A stretch of DNA of 64,000 bases from Phaeodactylum tricornutum CCAP 1055/1 (Eukaryota > Bacillariophyta > Bacillariophyceae > Surirellales > Neidiaceae): positions 496,001-560,000 of the forward strand of contig NC_011672.1 of NCBI RefSeq assembly GCF_000150955.2, given 5' to 3'. Below are positions 1-9,845 of the stretch, piece by piece. Position 1 is the first letter of the stretch. Every line of letters begins with the position of its first letter. The position numbers and the translations under genes are program-made. The notes beneath the pieces are model-generated. The model did no database searches and was not told the origin of the DNA. It saw only the letters and a program-made list of their open reading frames with translations.

Positions 1-450
1 AACATGCTGAATGGATTGCTCCATTTCACGGAGCCGTTGATCGGCTTCATCCTGCGCCTGCTCCGCCGCACGACGGAGCTTTTGTTCTTCCTTCAGTTTC
101 CGACGAGATTCGGACAAGGCATTCTCCAAAGACGTCAATTGGGGAGAAATATTTTCTAATTGCGCCGACAAGGCTGCATTGGCGGACGTGGACTCGGCCA
201 ACTTCTCCTCTGCAAGTAACGAAAGAATAAATGAAACGCGTGAGAAATCTGACCTCTTCGGCAAGCACAGTTGTCTCCTCGGCCGTTCGAATACGAACAA
301 GTATTCGCTGGACTTACGCATCTTGGCTAATTCGGCGTCGAGTTCTTCTTCCAGTTCTCGACTCGATGCAATGTATTCATCGAACGCGCCTTGCAAAGCC
401 ACGAGTTCTGCCTCGCGCTCGGCGACGGTAGCAGGAAACGCTTCGGGCAT
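1..450 (-). CDS. NudE/NDEL1-like coiled-coil protein (partial, C-terminus outside window)
   Basis: The 5' part of a minus-strand gene that runs off the left edge. The ATG is at 450. Exon 1 is 450-318, a 108-nt intron follows (317-210, donor GTAAGT, acceptor TTGCAG), and exon 2 is 209-1 and still open. The join is phase 1 and keeps the frame. The protein is almost wholly coiled coil with heptads rich in E, L, A, K and R. The segment SRELEEELDAEL followed by a long basic/acidic helix resembles the N-terminal coiled coil of NudE/NDEL1, which links LIS1 to cytoplasmic dynein. That family match rests on pattern memory of a compositionally simple coiled coil, so an unrelated coiled-coil protein is a fair alternative. 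The first 149 or so residues are visible. Confidence 0.5.
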   Translation of the reverse strand, partial: MPEAFPATVAEREAELVALQGAFDEYIASSRELEEELDAELAKMRKSSEYLFVFERPRRQLCLPKRSDFSRVSFILSLLAEEKLAESTSANAALSAQLENISPQLTSLENALSESRRKLKEEQKLRRAAEQAQDEADQRLREMEQSIQHV

Positions 451-1325
451 GGTAACGTGCGGCTAGGAATAGATGAGAGGCAGGGCAAAGGTTGAGAGGT
501 GTCCAAGATTTCTACTCCCTCGAAGCCTGTTGTAAAGCGCTGGTAAGTTCGATACGCGTTGATTGGTGTCGACGAGAGGCAATCTTTAGGGGTGCTTTTT
601 CTCAACGTCAATTGGACGCAGTTACTCGCTGAATGAGTGTGTACTTTTTGTCTGGGTGGTTTTCGCGGCACCGCGCCATGGTGCGGTATTTACTGCGCTG
701 AAGATATCCTGGACGTATGACCGAGATTAGATGACTCGGGCTGTTGTACCAACCGTTGGCTCTCAGTAAAAAAATATCAGTACTATTTCTACGGGCAATG
801 CCAATGCACCTAAATTTCGGCAATGATCGGTGAGTGACCGCGAGCAAGTGGCTCATTCGAAGGGAATAACAGCACGAGCGCTTGATTGAGAACAGCTTGG
901 GATTCTCCCAACCGGAACAGACGTAATTGAGGTTACCGATCTGGGCCCGCCAGAAATTGCGAATAAAAAAACGAATTACCAAATGGGCAATGAGTGGTAC
1001 TACCTACTGTTAACCTCTCCCGGTCGGGAGCTCTGCTCTCCTGCCTACCGGATAGCTAACAGTAATAAAAATCTTTAGTTCATCATCGGTACCATTGAAT
1101 CCAGGATTGCTGCTCCATTTTCCTGTTCACTTGGAGAAACTCAAAGGCAAGATCCAGATATAGACATGCTGAGCATCAGCTTTTTTTTAAACGTGCCACT
1201 CTTTAATCGCTTATTTCTTCACAAGTTTGCATTCACTTTTTAATCCCGACATATATCTCCGTCTTTCCAATATCTTATTGCTCTTTTTAATCCCCAACAT
1301 ATAACTCCGTCTTTCCAATATCTCA
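451..1325. other. Intergenic region between NudE-like and Reeler-like genes
   Basis: An 875-bp stretch upstream of the NudE-like start and downstream of the Reeler-like stop. It holds short open frames on the minus strand, but none has a family signature, a splice context or a composition like its coding neighbours. It should contain the NudE-like promoter and the terminator of the next gene. No other structure was recognised. Confidence 0.5.
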
Positions 1326-2207
1326 CTACAAGGCAAAGGCAGCAAGGAGAGAGAGAGCGAAACCTGCGACAAGGTTGACCACAGTTGCCGAGACTGCCTG
1401 GGTTCCAGAAGCAGTGGGAGCGGGCTCTCCCATGACGGGAGCAGCAGTGGGAGTAGCCTCCACCTCGCCGGGAGCAGCAGTGGGAGTAGCCTCCGCCTCA
1501 CCGGGAGCAGTAGTGGGAGTAGCCTCCGCCTCACCGGGCGCGGCTTCGGCAGCCGTCAAGAGATAGGGCGTATAGTAGTATTCCGAAGTGGGTGTTCCAT
1601 CGGCTAGTTCGCGATTCCAAATGACGGCGGTTACGTCGAAGAACATATCTTCATCGGCTTCGTCCAAGACGAGCAACGCGACGGCCTCCGTCAGGGGATC
1701 TTGGTCGAACTCCCGCGCCTTATGCGTGACGCCACCGACATTATTCACACTAATGCAGGTCTCGGCGGCTAAACGGGCATCCGGGTCAGTGTCGGGGGCG
1801 GACAAGGCGGCCGTGGTGTCAACACCGTTCTGGCTTTCGAGACGGAACAAAAAGCCGCGGAAGCCCTCTTCGACACCGTTCGGTTGGACCAGATGCACCC
1901 AGTATCTAACACCAAGTTGGAGAGTAGGGCTCCCGTCTTGTTCCAATTCGATGGAACCATCTGCCAACGGATCGGTGGCAGACGGACTAATGAAGACTTG
2001 GAGTCCCTTGTCGGAGAGTAGTCCTGTCGTAACGGGACGAAAATTGTGCGCACCAGTATTCGTGGAGCCGGCGTCATCGCGGGCACAACCACCGGCGCCG
2101 GTGGGAAGGGCGGAAACGAGCGAGAGCTGCTGATTCGGCGAGAAAACCAACAACGACAACACCGAGGTGCAAATTGCGAACGAAGAGAATAGCTTACCGA
2201 AGACCAT
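1326..2207 (-). CDS. Secreted Reeler-like protein with Thr/Pro repeats and C-terminal hydrophobic tail
   Basis: An intronless gene of about 293 residues. I start it at the Met at 2207 because a clean signal peptide follows (MVFGKLFSSFAICTSVLSLL); the frame is open further upstream. Residues about 40-190 resemble a Reeler domain: an early Cys, a central YWVHLVQPNG strand, then GFRGFLFRLES, where Reeler proteins have a similar 'F-x-G-F-L' strand. Next comes a linker with three copies of an 11-residue unit PGEAEATPTxA. The last 20 or so residues are hydrophobic with small residues before them, as in GPI-anchored proteins. It is probably a cell-surface or wall protein. Secretion is well supported; the Reeler assignment is tentative. 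Confidence 0.7.
   Translation of the reverse strand: MVFGKLFSSFAICTSVLSLLVFSPNQQLSLVSALPTGAGGCARDDAGSTNTGAHNFRPVTTGLLSDKGLQVFISPSATDPLADGSIELEQDGSPTLQLGVRYWVHLVQPNGVEEGFRGFLFRLESQNGVDTTAALSAPDTDPDARLAAETCISVNNVGGVTHKAREFDQDPLTEAVALLVLDEADEDMFFDVTAVIWNRELADGTPTSEYYYTPYLLTAAEAAPGEAEATPTTAPGEAEATPTAAPGEVEATPTAAPVMGEPAPTASGTQAVSATVVNLVAGFALSLLAAFAL
1438..1536. repeat. Coding minisatellite, three 33-bp units
   Basis: Three head-to-tail 33-bp units at 1438-1470, 1471-1503 and 1504-1536, differing at only a few positions. They encode the PGEAEATPT-type repeats of the Reeler-like protein. Near identity suggests recent slippage or unequal exchange, and copy number may vary between strains. Confidence 0.9.
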
Positions 2208-2525
2208 CGTAAGTTTCTTGTCGAATACACTGTAGGCTTGAATCTGTTTTAAGTCAAAGTAGAGTGACTTGCAGTAGTGCAAAGCTAGCTTTTTATGCGA
2301 CGGATGTTGGTTTTTGAAAACTGCTCAGGCGCAGAGGGCTGTCTGCTTTACCCTTGAACTGACTTGAAAGACAGCGTATTCCAGGCTGGGAGAAATCTTT
2401 TGAACCAAAAGGAAACACGAATCGCCGATAGCTTTCCGCCCCGGTTTCTTGTCACAGTCACGTGAATCGCGGATTTTCCTGCTAGGTGGAATTTGCACGT
2501 GCGGGCCTATTTCCTTTGCTCTTAA

Positions 2526-2533
2526 TGACGTCA
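2526..2533. promoter_or_regulatory. CRE-like palindrome TGACGTCA
   Basis: An exact 8-bp TGACGTCA in a divergent promoter region. TGACGT/ACGTCA cores are the known CO2/cAMP-responsive elements of P. tricornutum carbonic anhydrase promoters and are bound by bZIP factors. Function here is inferred only from sequence and position. Confidence 0.4.
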
Positions 2534-2774
2534 GAAGGCAATCTTGTGAAATAGTCCAATTCAATTTTAAATATTGACATTTCAGATTCACCATTTCAAA
2601 ATGAAGGACATGCCGTACTCGCCGACTTGTCAACGGTCACATTCGGACATGCTCAAAACGCGTCTAATTGTAAAAGTGTCCGCGATGTGGAGTTTCCCCC
2701 CTAAAGAACCTCGGTTGTAGAAGTCATTGTTGCGAAGAGTCGTTGACTCGATCGCCCTTAGGAATGACATATGA

Positions 2775-2793
2775 ATTCACTGTGACAGTGAAT
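2775..2793. repeat. 19-bp inverted repeat upstream of the SET gene
   Basis: Perfect 8-bp arms ATTCACTG and CAGTGAAT flank a TGA spacer, 70 bp upstream of the SET-gene ATG. It contains the ACTGTGA core found in other intergenic regions of this window. It could be a dimer binding site. Confidence 0.45.
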
Positions 2794-2863
2794 AACCCCT
2801 GCAATACCGTTCGTCAAGATTCGTTGGCCTCCTGCACCGACCTTGCACAACTGTATCCGGATC

Positions 2864-5800
2864 ATGAAAGGTCGAAGTACCAGCTCTGTATACTGTAGTC
2901 TAAGCTTTGTCCTGGTACTATCCACGATACCTGGCCAGTCCGAGCATCAAACACAACGACGACAATGCAAGGCTGGGAACGACGATGATACCTGCGACAA
3001 TGGACATGATCCATTCGTTCGAAAGCCCCTTGATGGCTTTCCAGCTCGCTGTGGCCTTTACATGGCGGAGTCGTCCATCCCACACGCCGGATGGGGCATG
3101 TACACGGCTCAAGATCTGTTCGAAGGTGACGCCATCCAACCCCTCGATGTGTCCATTCCCGTCTTTGACCTCGAGCACCATCAAAACGTGATTTCCAATA
3201 AGTTCAAGCGCGAAGTTCCCGAATGGCTTATGGGTCAGTACTACTGGAACGCTGATGTGATTTACGCGCAGTTCGACGCCATTGACGTTAAAGGTATTTT
3301 GCCCGGTTTCGGCATGCTCGCCAATTCGCACGTTGGTCTGGTCAACGCCGAAAATGGTGGCAATCGAGATCGATTGGCACTCGGTCGGGAAACACCGCAC
3401 GTGGGAGCTTCGAGTCACTATCAGGATTTGACCTTTACCGTGCTTGATGATTTACCTGCCGGCCACGAAATCTTCGTTGAATACGGCGATGAATGGTTCG
3501 AAGATCGATCACACGTCTTTGGTGATGATCTACCTTTATCCCATCATTTCGAGAGTGCGGACACAATTCTGGCGCAATGGAAAGAGGTCGTGCCGGGAGA
3601 TTTGGAATCCAGCCTGGGAACCGACTTGTACAATTTGATACTGGACGGCCTGGGACATTTTCTGTCGCCGAGGCTGCGCAGAGCCTTGCCACAAACTGCA
3701 TCGGATGCAGTATCTCAGGCCAATGGTCAAGGAACTGCATACGCAACCGTACCTAATGTAGTTCGCGATATTGATTGGCTAGAAGAAAACGGAATGTGCC
3801 TCGACAATTTAGCACCCCGGGAAAATGTTGACGCCGGCAACAAGGGAGCTTTTGCGACGCGCTTTCTGTCTCGCGGTTCCCTTGTCGCGCCAGCACCTGT
3901 CATTCAACTATCCCGACAACACTTGGAAATGATCTTGGTGGATGCGTACGACGAAGTACTTTGGCAAGGTCACCAACTGCTATTGAACTATTGCTACGGA
4001 CATGCAGGTTCTTCACTTTTATTTTTTCCGTACAGCCCCGCTACCAACCTTATCAATCACGGTTCCGGAGAAAGGGCCAACGTCGGGGTGCGCTGGTCGG
4101 ACCGAATGTCAAACCCTGAAATGCTGCAGTGGACAGCTGACGAAATCCTAGAATCCAACGAGAAAGCTGGTCTCATGATGGAATTTTACGCGCTACGCGA
4201 CATCCAACCGGGGGAAGAAATATTATTGGACTATGGAGACGAATGGCAAGACGCGTGGGATCGGCACGTTAACGACTGGCGACCACCGATTTACGAAACG
4301 GATTATACGCCGGCGTACACTTTCGACCGTCATGATGAAATTTATACGTTGGAAGATGGAGATCTGTATCCACCGCCCTATGTGCAGGTTCGTTGCTACG
4401 TGAACGAAGACGAACCAGGCGTACCAGATGAGGATGGATGGTACCAGTGGACGCCTGTTGAAAATGAGGATTTGTCGTACACCGTTCCTTGTACGGTTCT
4501 TTCGAGCGATGCAGTCAACGATAAAGAAAAGGCCTACCGAGTGCAGGTCAACGCAAACGAAAACCTCAAATTCAAAGCTGCACCGTGGTCGTCTATTACT
4601 TTTATCGACGTGAGTTACACAGGCAATCAGCATCTTCGACAAGGGTTCCGACACGAAATCAAACTACCTGATGCAATGGTACCCGATTGCTGGCGTGACA
4701 TTGAAAATCCTCCCGACAACGAACTGTGTAATTTGTTCATGGCCGAGTCTGCGATACCCAACGCTGGTCTCGGCATGTTTACGGCGCGACGGTTGGACAA
4801 AGGCGAACTGATATCTAGCGGAGACGTAGTGCTCCAGATCGAAGACGCCGACTTGAACAAGAACCTTCGCTTCTGGCGGCAAGGTATTACTGATATCGAC
4901 GAACCCCCGTGGCTATTGGAAAATTATTTCTGGAATCCATCCAACACCTTTGGATCGTTCGAAGCACATGATGTGGAGAGTATTGTACCAGGCTTGGGCA
5001 TGCTAGCGAATTCACATCCAGGACTGGTGAACTCGAAAATGCTGCCGTCCTCAGCAACAGCTGACTTGCATCGCGGCCTAGACCCAGGTGCTGGTGCATC
5101 GACACACTACCATAATGTTAGGTTCAGAGCTACCGACAAAATTGAGGCTGGCACAGAACTTTTTGTGAAGTACGGCGACAGCTGGTTTGAAGAGCGAGAA
5201 GATCTTGGGCCTATTCCATTGTCGGACGACTACCAACGAGCTGATCGAACTGTGAAACGTTTTTGGAAAATTATCGATGGCAACACGACAAGAGAACTGG
5301 CACGTGATCTGTGGGACTTCATTTTACAAGCATCATCTATTCCTATGCGCCACAACATTGCACTACCACAAAGCCTTGAGAATATAGAAAGTATCTTGAA
5401 TAAAGGTTCCGCTTATTACTCAGTTCCGGACCGCATTAAATCAATTGGATGGCTCGAGGAGAACGGACGCTGCCTAGACAACATTCGCCCCAGTCAATCA
5501 AAGCTTCGTCAGGCTGGAAAAGGGGCATTCGCAACGCGAGCAATTCCGAAAGGAAAAATTATAGCTCCGATGCCCGTGGCGCATGTTCGACGGCATCATA
5601 TGGATATCTTCGACAGTGACGACCACAGCGACCCTTCAGCGAACGTTTGGAGCGACGGAACTCAGGTACTCATGAACTATTGTTACGGCCATCCCAATAG
5701 TACCCTGCTTCTATTTCCCTACTCACCGGTGGTAAACTACGTCAATCACAATGCAACTTCAGCCAACGCTGAGCTGAGGTGGTCGAAGCTGCCCAATCAC

Positions 5801-6484
5801 CTTGAAAGCTGGTTGGAACGAACTCCCGATAGTCTTGATTCGGAGGAGCACGCAGGTTTGATAATGGAGCTAACCGCAACCAGAGACATAAGCGCTGGCG
5901 AAGAAATCTATTTGGATTACGGCACTTCTTGGGATGAAGCATGGGCAGATTACGTTGCAAATAAATTTCGTCCGACAGGCGAGGATTTGTTGTATAGGTC
6001 AAGCGCTGATCTCAACAGAAGAGTCGAATGGATCAAGACACGATCCGAACTCGAAACAGAACCGTACTACTTCGAAAGCGCCTTTACCGCTTGCTTTGTG
6101 GGGAGAAGTCAGCGAACAGGCAATCATGATGAGGCTGACGATAGTAAGCTTCAGCAATTCTTGTGGACGCCGGTAGTCGGCATGTACGATGACACATACA
6201 ACGCATACCCTTGCACTGTTTTGGAGCGGACCGTCAATGACGTCGAAGGGTATGCACCTCATCGTAGAGACAGCGTGTGGCCAATGGAAGTTACTTACAA
6301 AATTCGTCTCCATCAGCAAAATGAAGGCGATGTCATCATGACGCAAGTACCACGGCGAGCTATACAGTTTTTTGATCGCGCCTACCAATCGGATTTGTTC
6401 ATTCGTAGTGCCTTTCGGCACGAGATTCATTTGCCTGACGCAATGGTTCCACCAGCCTGGCGAGACTTGATAGAACTAGTGTGA
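2864..6484 (+). CDS. Secreted protein with four SET-type domains in a duplicated architecture
   Basis: An intronless gene of 1206 residues. The ATG at 2864 is the first Met in frame (a TTG lies upstream) and is followed by a hydrophobic signal peptide ending near residue 27. The protein is an internal duplication of about 560 residues. Each half has a first SET-type domain (about 63-225 and 622-785; AESxIPxAGxGM, LANSHxGLVN, then a VxYGDxWF strand), a second one (about 312-465 and 870-1027; GAFATR, NYCYGH, an N-x-x-NH turn, then LDYGxxW), and a Tudor-like basic/aromatic module (about 506-612 and 1066-1203; QWTPV, FRHEI, LPDAMVP). The Asn-rich turn and the YG motif correspond to the SAM-binding knot of SET methyltransferases. 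The predicted secretion is odd for a SET protein; the substrate is unknown. Confidence 0.8.
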   Translation: MKGRSTSSVYCSLSFVLVLSTIPGQSEHQTQRRQCKAGNDDDTCDNGHDPFVRKPLDGFPARCGLYMAESSIPHAGWGMYTAQDLFEGDAIQPLDVSIPVFDLEHHQNVISNKFKREVPEWLMGQYYWNADVIYAQFDAIDVKGILPGFGMLANSHVGLVNAENGGNRDRLALGRETPHVGASSHYQDLTFTVLDDLPAGHEIFVEYGDEWFEDRSHVFGDDLPLSHHFESADTILAQWKEVVPGDLESSLGTDLYNLILDGLGHFLSPRLRRALPQTASDAVSQANGQGTAYATVPNVVRDIDWLEENGMCLDNLAPRENVDAGNKGAFATRFLSRGSLVAPAPVIQLSRQHLEMILVDAYDEVLWQGHQLLLNYCYGHAGSSLLFFPYSPATNLINHGSGERANVGVRWSDRMSNPEMLQWTADEILESNEKAGLMMEFYALRDIQPGEEILLDYGDEWQDAWDRHVNDWRPPIYETDYTPAYTFDRHDEIYTLEDGDLYPPPYVQVRCYVNEDEPGVPDEDGWYQWTPVENEDLSYTVPCTVLSSDAVNDKEKAYRVQVNANENLKFKAAPWSSITFIDVSYTGNQHLRQGFRHEIKLPDAMVPDCWRDIENPPDNELCNLFMAESAIPNAGLGMFTARRLDKGELISSGDVVLQIEDADLNKNLRFWRQGITDIDEPPWLLENYFWNPSNTFGSFEAHDVESIVPGLGMLANSHPGLVNSKMLPSSATADLHRGLDPGAGASTHYHNVRFRATDKIEAGTELFVKYGDSWFEEREDLGPIPLSDDYQRADRTVKRFWKIIDGNTTRELARDLWDFILQASSIPMRHNIALPQSLENIESILNKGSAYYSVPDRIKSIGWLEENGRCLDNIRPSQSKLRQAGKGAFATRAIPKGKIIAPMPVAHVRRHHMDIFDSDDHSDPSANVWSDGTQVLMNYCYGHPNSTLLLFPYSPVVNYVNHNATSANAELRWSKLPNHLESWLERTPDSLDSEEHAGLIMELTATRDISAGEEIYLDYGTSWDEAWADYVANKFRPTGEDLLYRSSADLNRRVEWIKTRSELETEPYYFESAFTACFVGRSQRTGNHDEADDSKLQQFLWTPVVGMYDDTYNAYPCTVLERTVNDVEGYAPHRRDSVWPMEVTYKIRLHQQNEGDVIMTQVPRRAIQFFDRAYQSDLFIRSAFRHEIHLPDAMVPPAWRDLIELV

Positions 6485-6519
6485 AGGTGAACAATGTACA
6501 GCAAACAGGGATGATTCAC

Positions 6520-8500
6520 CTATAAAAAGTCCGCATCGGTCAACTCTTCGCCGAAATATGCAAATAGCTTTTCCAATGCCGGTCTTTGTAGTTGTGTGTT
6601 GCGCTGAGTAGACCGCATCAAGTCAACGAAACGTTCATCGTGGTAATTATTCGGTTGCCAGTACCACAACTGCTGAATGAAGTATACGTATCGTTTGGCC
6701 TCGTGAATCATATCCCTCGCTAGACAAAATTCTAAAATCTTGGTATGCGTCATGTACGGTGGCAAGACGTCGTGTTGATTGAAAAAATCCTGAACCACCG
6801 TCACGGCAGCCGCCACGTCCCCTACATTCAAAAGCCCATCGACAATTGCGCGCACGGTAAACGGATCCGGACGTAAACCATGGTTCAGCATTTTTCGAAA
6901 ATACTCTTGGGCAGTAGCGACGTCGCCTACTGCTGCGAGTCCGCCCAAAATAAGATCAAACGAAATGTTGTTAGGCTCACAACCGGACGTCGGCATTACG
7001 GTGTCCAGAACGTCCATGGCTCTCCAGAGGGCGCCTCGATGTACGCAAGCCTTGATCAATGCGTTGTAACTGCCAACATCGAGATCTAGGGGTTGATGCC
7101 CACAGGCACCTTGCTGCAAGCTGTCGCAAAATGAAAACGCGGCAGCCAGGGGAATGGAATATTCCGGCTCTGACTCTCGTTCCAGTTTAAATTTCCCATT
7201 ATCGGGATCTGTCGGCGAAAAGAAAAGTCTGCCTCTGGCCTGCGCCGGCACTTTGTACGCCGGTGGCGCAGAAGTATTGTACTTCAGTTTCACCTTGAGG
7301 GGTTGATAAAAATACCCGCTTTCGTGCGAGATTCCAGGTGGAACATAAAACCAATCTTGCGGCATTTTGCCGGTACTTGCGGGGCGTTCATCCTCGGGCA
7401 ACGCAGCAATCGACTGGCGTACCACTTTGTAGAAGTGATGAATCAATTTTCCACTCTTTCCAGTGGCATACTGTCATCCGTCAGGGGATACAAATGTGAG
7501 TCATCGAACTGTCATAAACGGTAAATGAGAGTGAAAAGGAAAGTTTAAAATTCCAACATACCGTTTGCAACATCCGATTAGCAATAGGTAAAGTCAGTGC
7601 ATACTTCCGCTCGGCCATGTTTATTAAAATCGCATCCAACCAACGCGTTGGGTTATCCAGAGCCGGCTGATCAGCCTCGCCGACGAAGTAATTACGGCTG
7701 ACCCGATTGGCATAATTCGCCGACTGTAAGGCTTGTACAGCGTACACGAATTCTCGATTCCGCGGTGGATACCCACGGGTTTTGCGGAGCTGAAGCAGTG
7801 ACAGACTTCGACCCACGTTTCCGGCTCGACTGTTGGCCGCCAGTAAACGCAACGAGAGTTCGTCGGTGAGAGGCGTTTGTTTCAGCTTGCCGATAAATCG
7901 TTCCAGTGAGCGGACTTTAGCCGACAGTTCGATCCGTTCATAGTCGCTTTTGCATAAGGCTTTGAAGGCGCGTCCAACCGTTTTCGACGACAAAAGTCTT
8001 TTCTTCGTATCGATGTCTAATACCGAATCAGAAGTATCAAGCCAACCGACGAGTACTGCATGGTAAGCCTCGTAGGTTTCCCGAGCAAACGCCGGTTTCC
8101 AGAGTGACTTGTTGTAAACTTTCCCGACGGCGCCGTGATTCCATTTAGCTGCACGTTCCAAGTCTAGCAACAATTGCTCAATGTCGATTGCTTCGGCCAC
8201 ATGCTGACGGGTGATTTCGTCGAGCCTGGATGACGGGCCCGTCTCGGCGACACCCTGGGAAGTAGGCTTGACACCAGCTTTGGGCGGAGCGGAGGAATTG
8301 GAGGAAACGGAATGCGCTGCCTCCGAAAAACAACAAAAGGCTTGTCCACTGCTGGGAGCTGTCGTCGTGATACGCGATGCTTCCACACTCTCTGCCCAAG
8401 AAAACACAGTAAGAGTTCTTCCCCAACATGTACGAGTCAACGGCGTAGGCAACTTAGGAATCGCTCTCCACGCACGGGGCGCAAAGCTCTTCCCGATCAT
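6520..8500 (-). CDS. Pentatricopeptide-repeat (PPR) protein
   Basis: Two exons: 8500-7562 and 7470-6520, separated by a 91-nt intron (donor GTATGT, acceptor GACAG, phase 0) that joins NRMLQT to YATGKSG; about 629 residues. The N-terminus is rich in Arg, Ser and Thr and lacks acidic residues, as in mitochondrial presequences. PPR motifs are clearest in the second half: SYNALIKACVHRGALWRAMD, then FDLILGGLAAVGDVATAQEY and an RAIVDGLLNVGDVAAAVTVV helix pair, each about 35 residues apart. PPR proteins bind organellar RNA and act in its processing, stability or translation. The RNA target cannot be read from the sequence. It is transcribed divergently from the MsrB-like gene. Confidence 0.8.
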
Positions 8501-9007
8501 TCGTTCAACGCTGGTTCCTTTTCCAAAGAAATTTAGTAAGGTCCGCAGCTGTGTAAACTGCGGTCTACAGTGATTGGAGATTGGCTAGCATATGTTTTAC
8601 TCGGTTGCCTGAGGTTTTGGATGGCAACAAGTATCTGCAAGGTCTCCCATATTAAACGACAATTTGATCCGACAGAGTGAACGAAAGTGTAGAAACGTGT
8701 GGCCGCGCTTTTGGAATGTAGATGTCGTATCACGACATCTTGTACGACATCATGTGTCCTTCACATACAACCCACTACATACTAGGGACTGATTCATATG
8801 AAAAGACTCAACTCATGTCTACGTCACGGACGGACGGATGAAACACGTATTGGGTACACGGTCAAGTCACAGTCAGCGAACCCCGAAAGCTAGATTCCAC
8901 GACAACTTCCAAGATACGACCCACCATGCCGGGCGATGACACAGAGCTCATAAAATGCTCTCTAGCAGTATCGACAAAACTCCAAGCTATCATCTTACGC
9001 GTGCATA
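8501..9007. other. Divergent intergenic region, PPR / MsrB-like genes
   Basis: A 507-bp region that should hold both promoters. It contains the GTCACAGTCA motif near 8867 and ACGTCA cores, among them one near 8820. No gene-like open frame. Confidence 0.5.
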
Positions 9008-9753
9008 ATGAAGCTGAGCAGCATTTCACTATCGGTGGCTCTCACGATGACTACGTCATCGACGATGCGATCGGCGTCGGCCTTTATTCCTCATCAGCAG
9101 CGCGCCGCAGTCCTACCAACAGGGGGAGCTACCCGCGCCTTCTTATTCGATAAGCTGTTCAGTACGAGTTCGGGCAAGCTTCCCGTCATGGCTGAGGAAG
9201 ACGTCATGTCTCCCAAGGCGCACGGAACTTCCGAAAAACCCGTTCAGAAGAACTTGAGGTGGAATTGCGATTTCGATACCGCCGATCGGATTTGCAACTT
9301 TAATCGTACGTACTCGCTTGACGATGAATGTGTGGGAGTCGTGTTGCTCCAAGTTAGCGACAAATTCAACATATCAATACTCACCGTTTCGACGCTCTCG
9401 CATTTTCTATAGGCCACTACGCTGAGCACGCTGGGTACTGGCAAACAACCGAGTTTCTCAAGTCCATTAAGGAAGAAGAGCAGCCCATCAAATTTTACGA
9501 TTCCGTCACCGGTGTGCACCTTTTTACAGCTCCTGTGGGGCGCACCATGGAAGAGTTTCTTCTGGAATCCCAGAAACATGGTTGGCCCAGTTTTCGCGAT
9601 GAAGAAACCGTCTGGGACAGCGTCCGCTGTCTAAAGGATGGAGAGTGTGTCAGTGTTACTGGTACGCATCTTGGACACAATATTCCTGACAAGTCCGGAA
9701 ACCGCTACTGCATCAATCTAGTTTCTGTAGCGGGCACACCCGCAGAGAGCTAG
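9008..9753 (+). CDS. MsrB-fold (SelR-related) protein, plastid-targeted
   Basis: Exon 1 is 9008-9305, the intron 9306-9412 (107 nt; GTACGT...TATAG), exon 2 9413-9753; 212 residues. The N-terminus is a signal peptide ending in SASA before FIPHQQ, the ASA-F type junction of diatom plastid presequences. The mature part begins with a conserved-looking block (CDFDTADRICNFNRHYAEHA). The C-terminal part then matches the core of methionine-R-sulfoxide reductase B: a GWPSF block, an HLGH block and a terminal RYCIN containing the position of the catalytic Cys. The two CxxC pairs that bind zinc in standard MsrB are not evident. It may reduce oxidised methionine in the plastid or be an inactive relative. 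Confidence 0.75.
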
Positions 9754-9845
9754 AATAGAATAAGGGAAGCAATTCTTGGTATACATTGTGTAGAAACCGA
9801 ACTAGTACATAGGAATTCTTTCGTTGCCATTCCGTAATGAAAATA

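Larger units (their letters stand above)
2208..2863. other. Divergent intergenic region with CRE-like site and inverted repeat
   Basis: A 656-bp region between divergently transcribed genes, so it must hold both promoters. It contains a full TGACGTCA palindrome at 2526-2533, a TCACAGTC octamer near 2451, and a 19-bp inverted repeat at 2775-2793. An open minus-strand frame at 2325-2633 has no recognisable features. Confidence 0.6.

Noticed and set aside
1588-2133. 181-codon frame antisense to the Reeler-like gene
   Set aside because: Shadow of a GC-rich coding strand; the opposite strand has a signal peptide and ordered domains.
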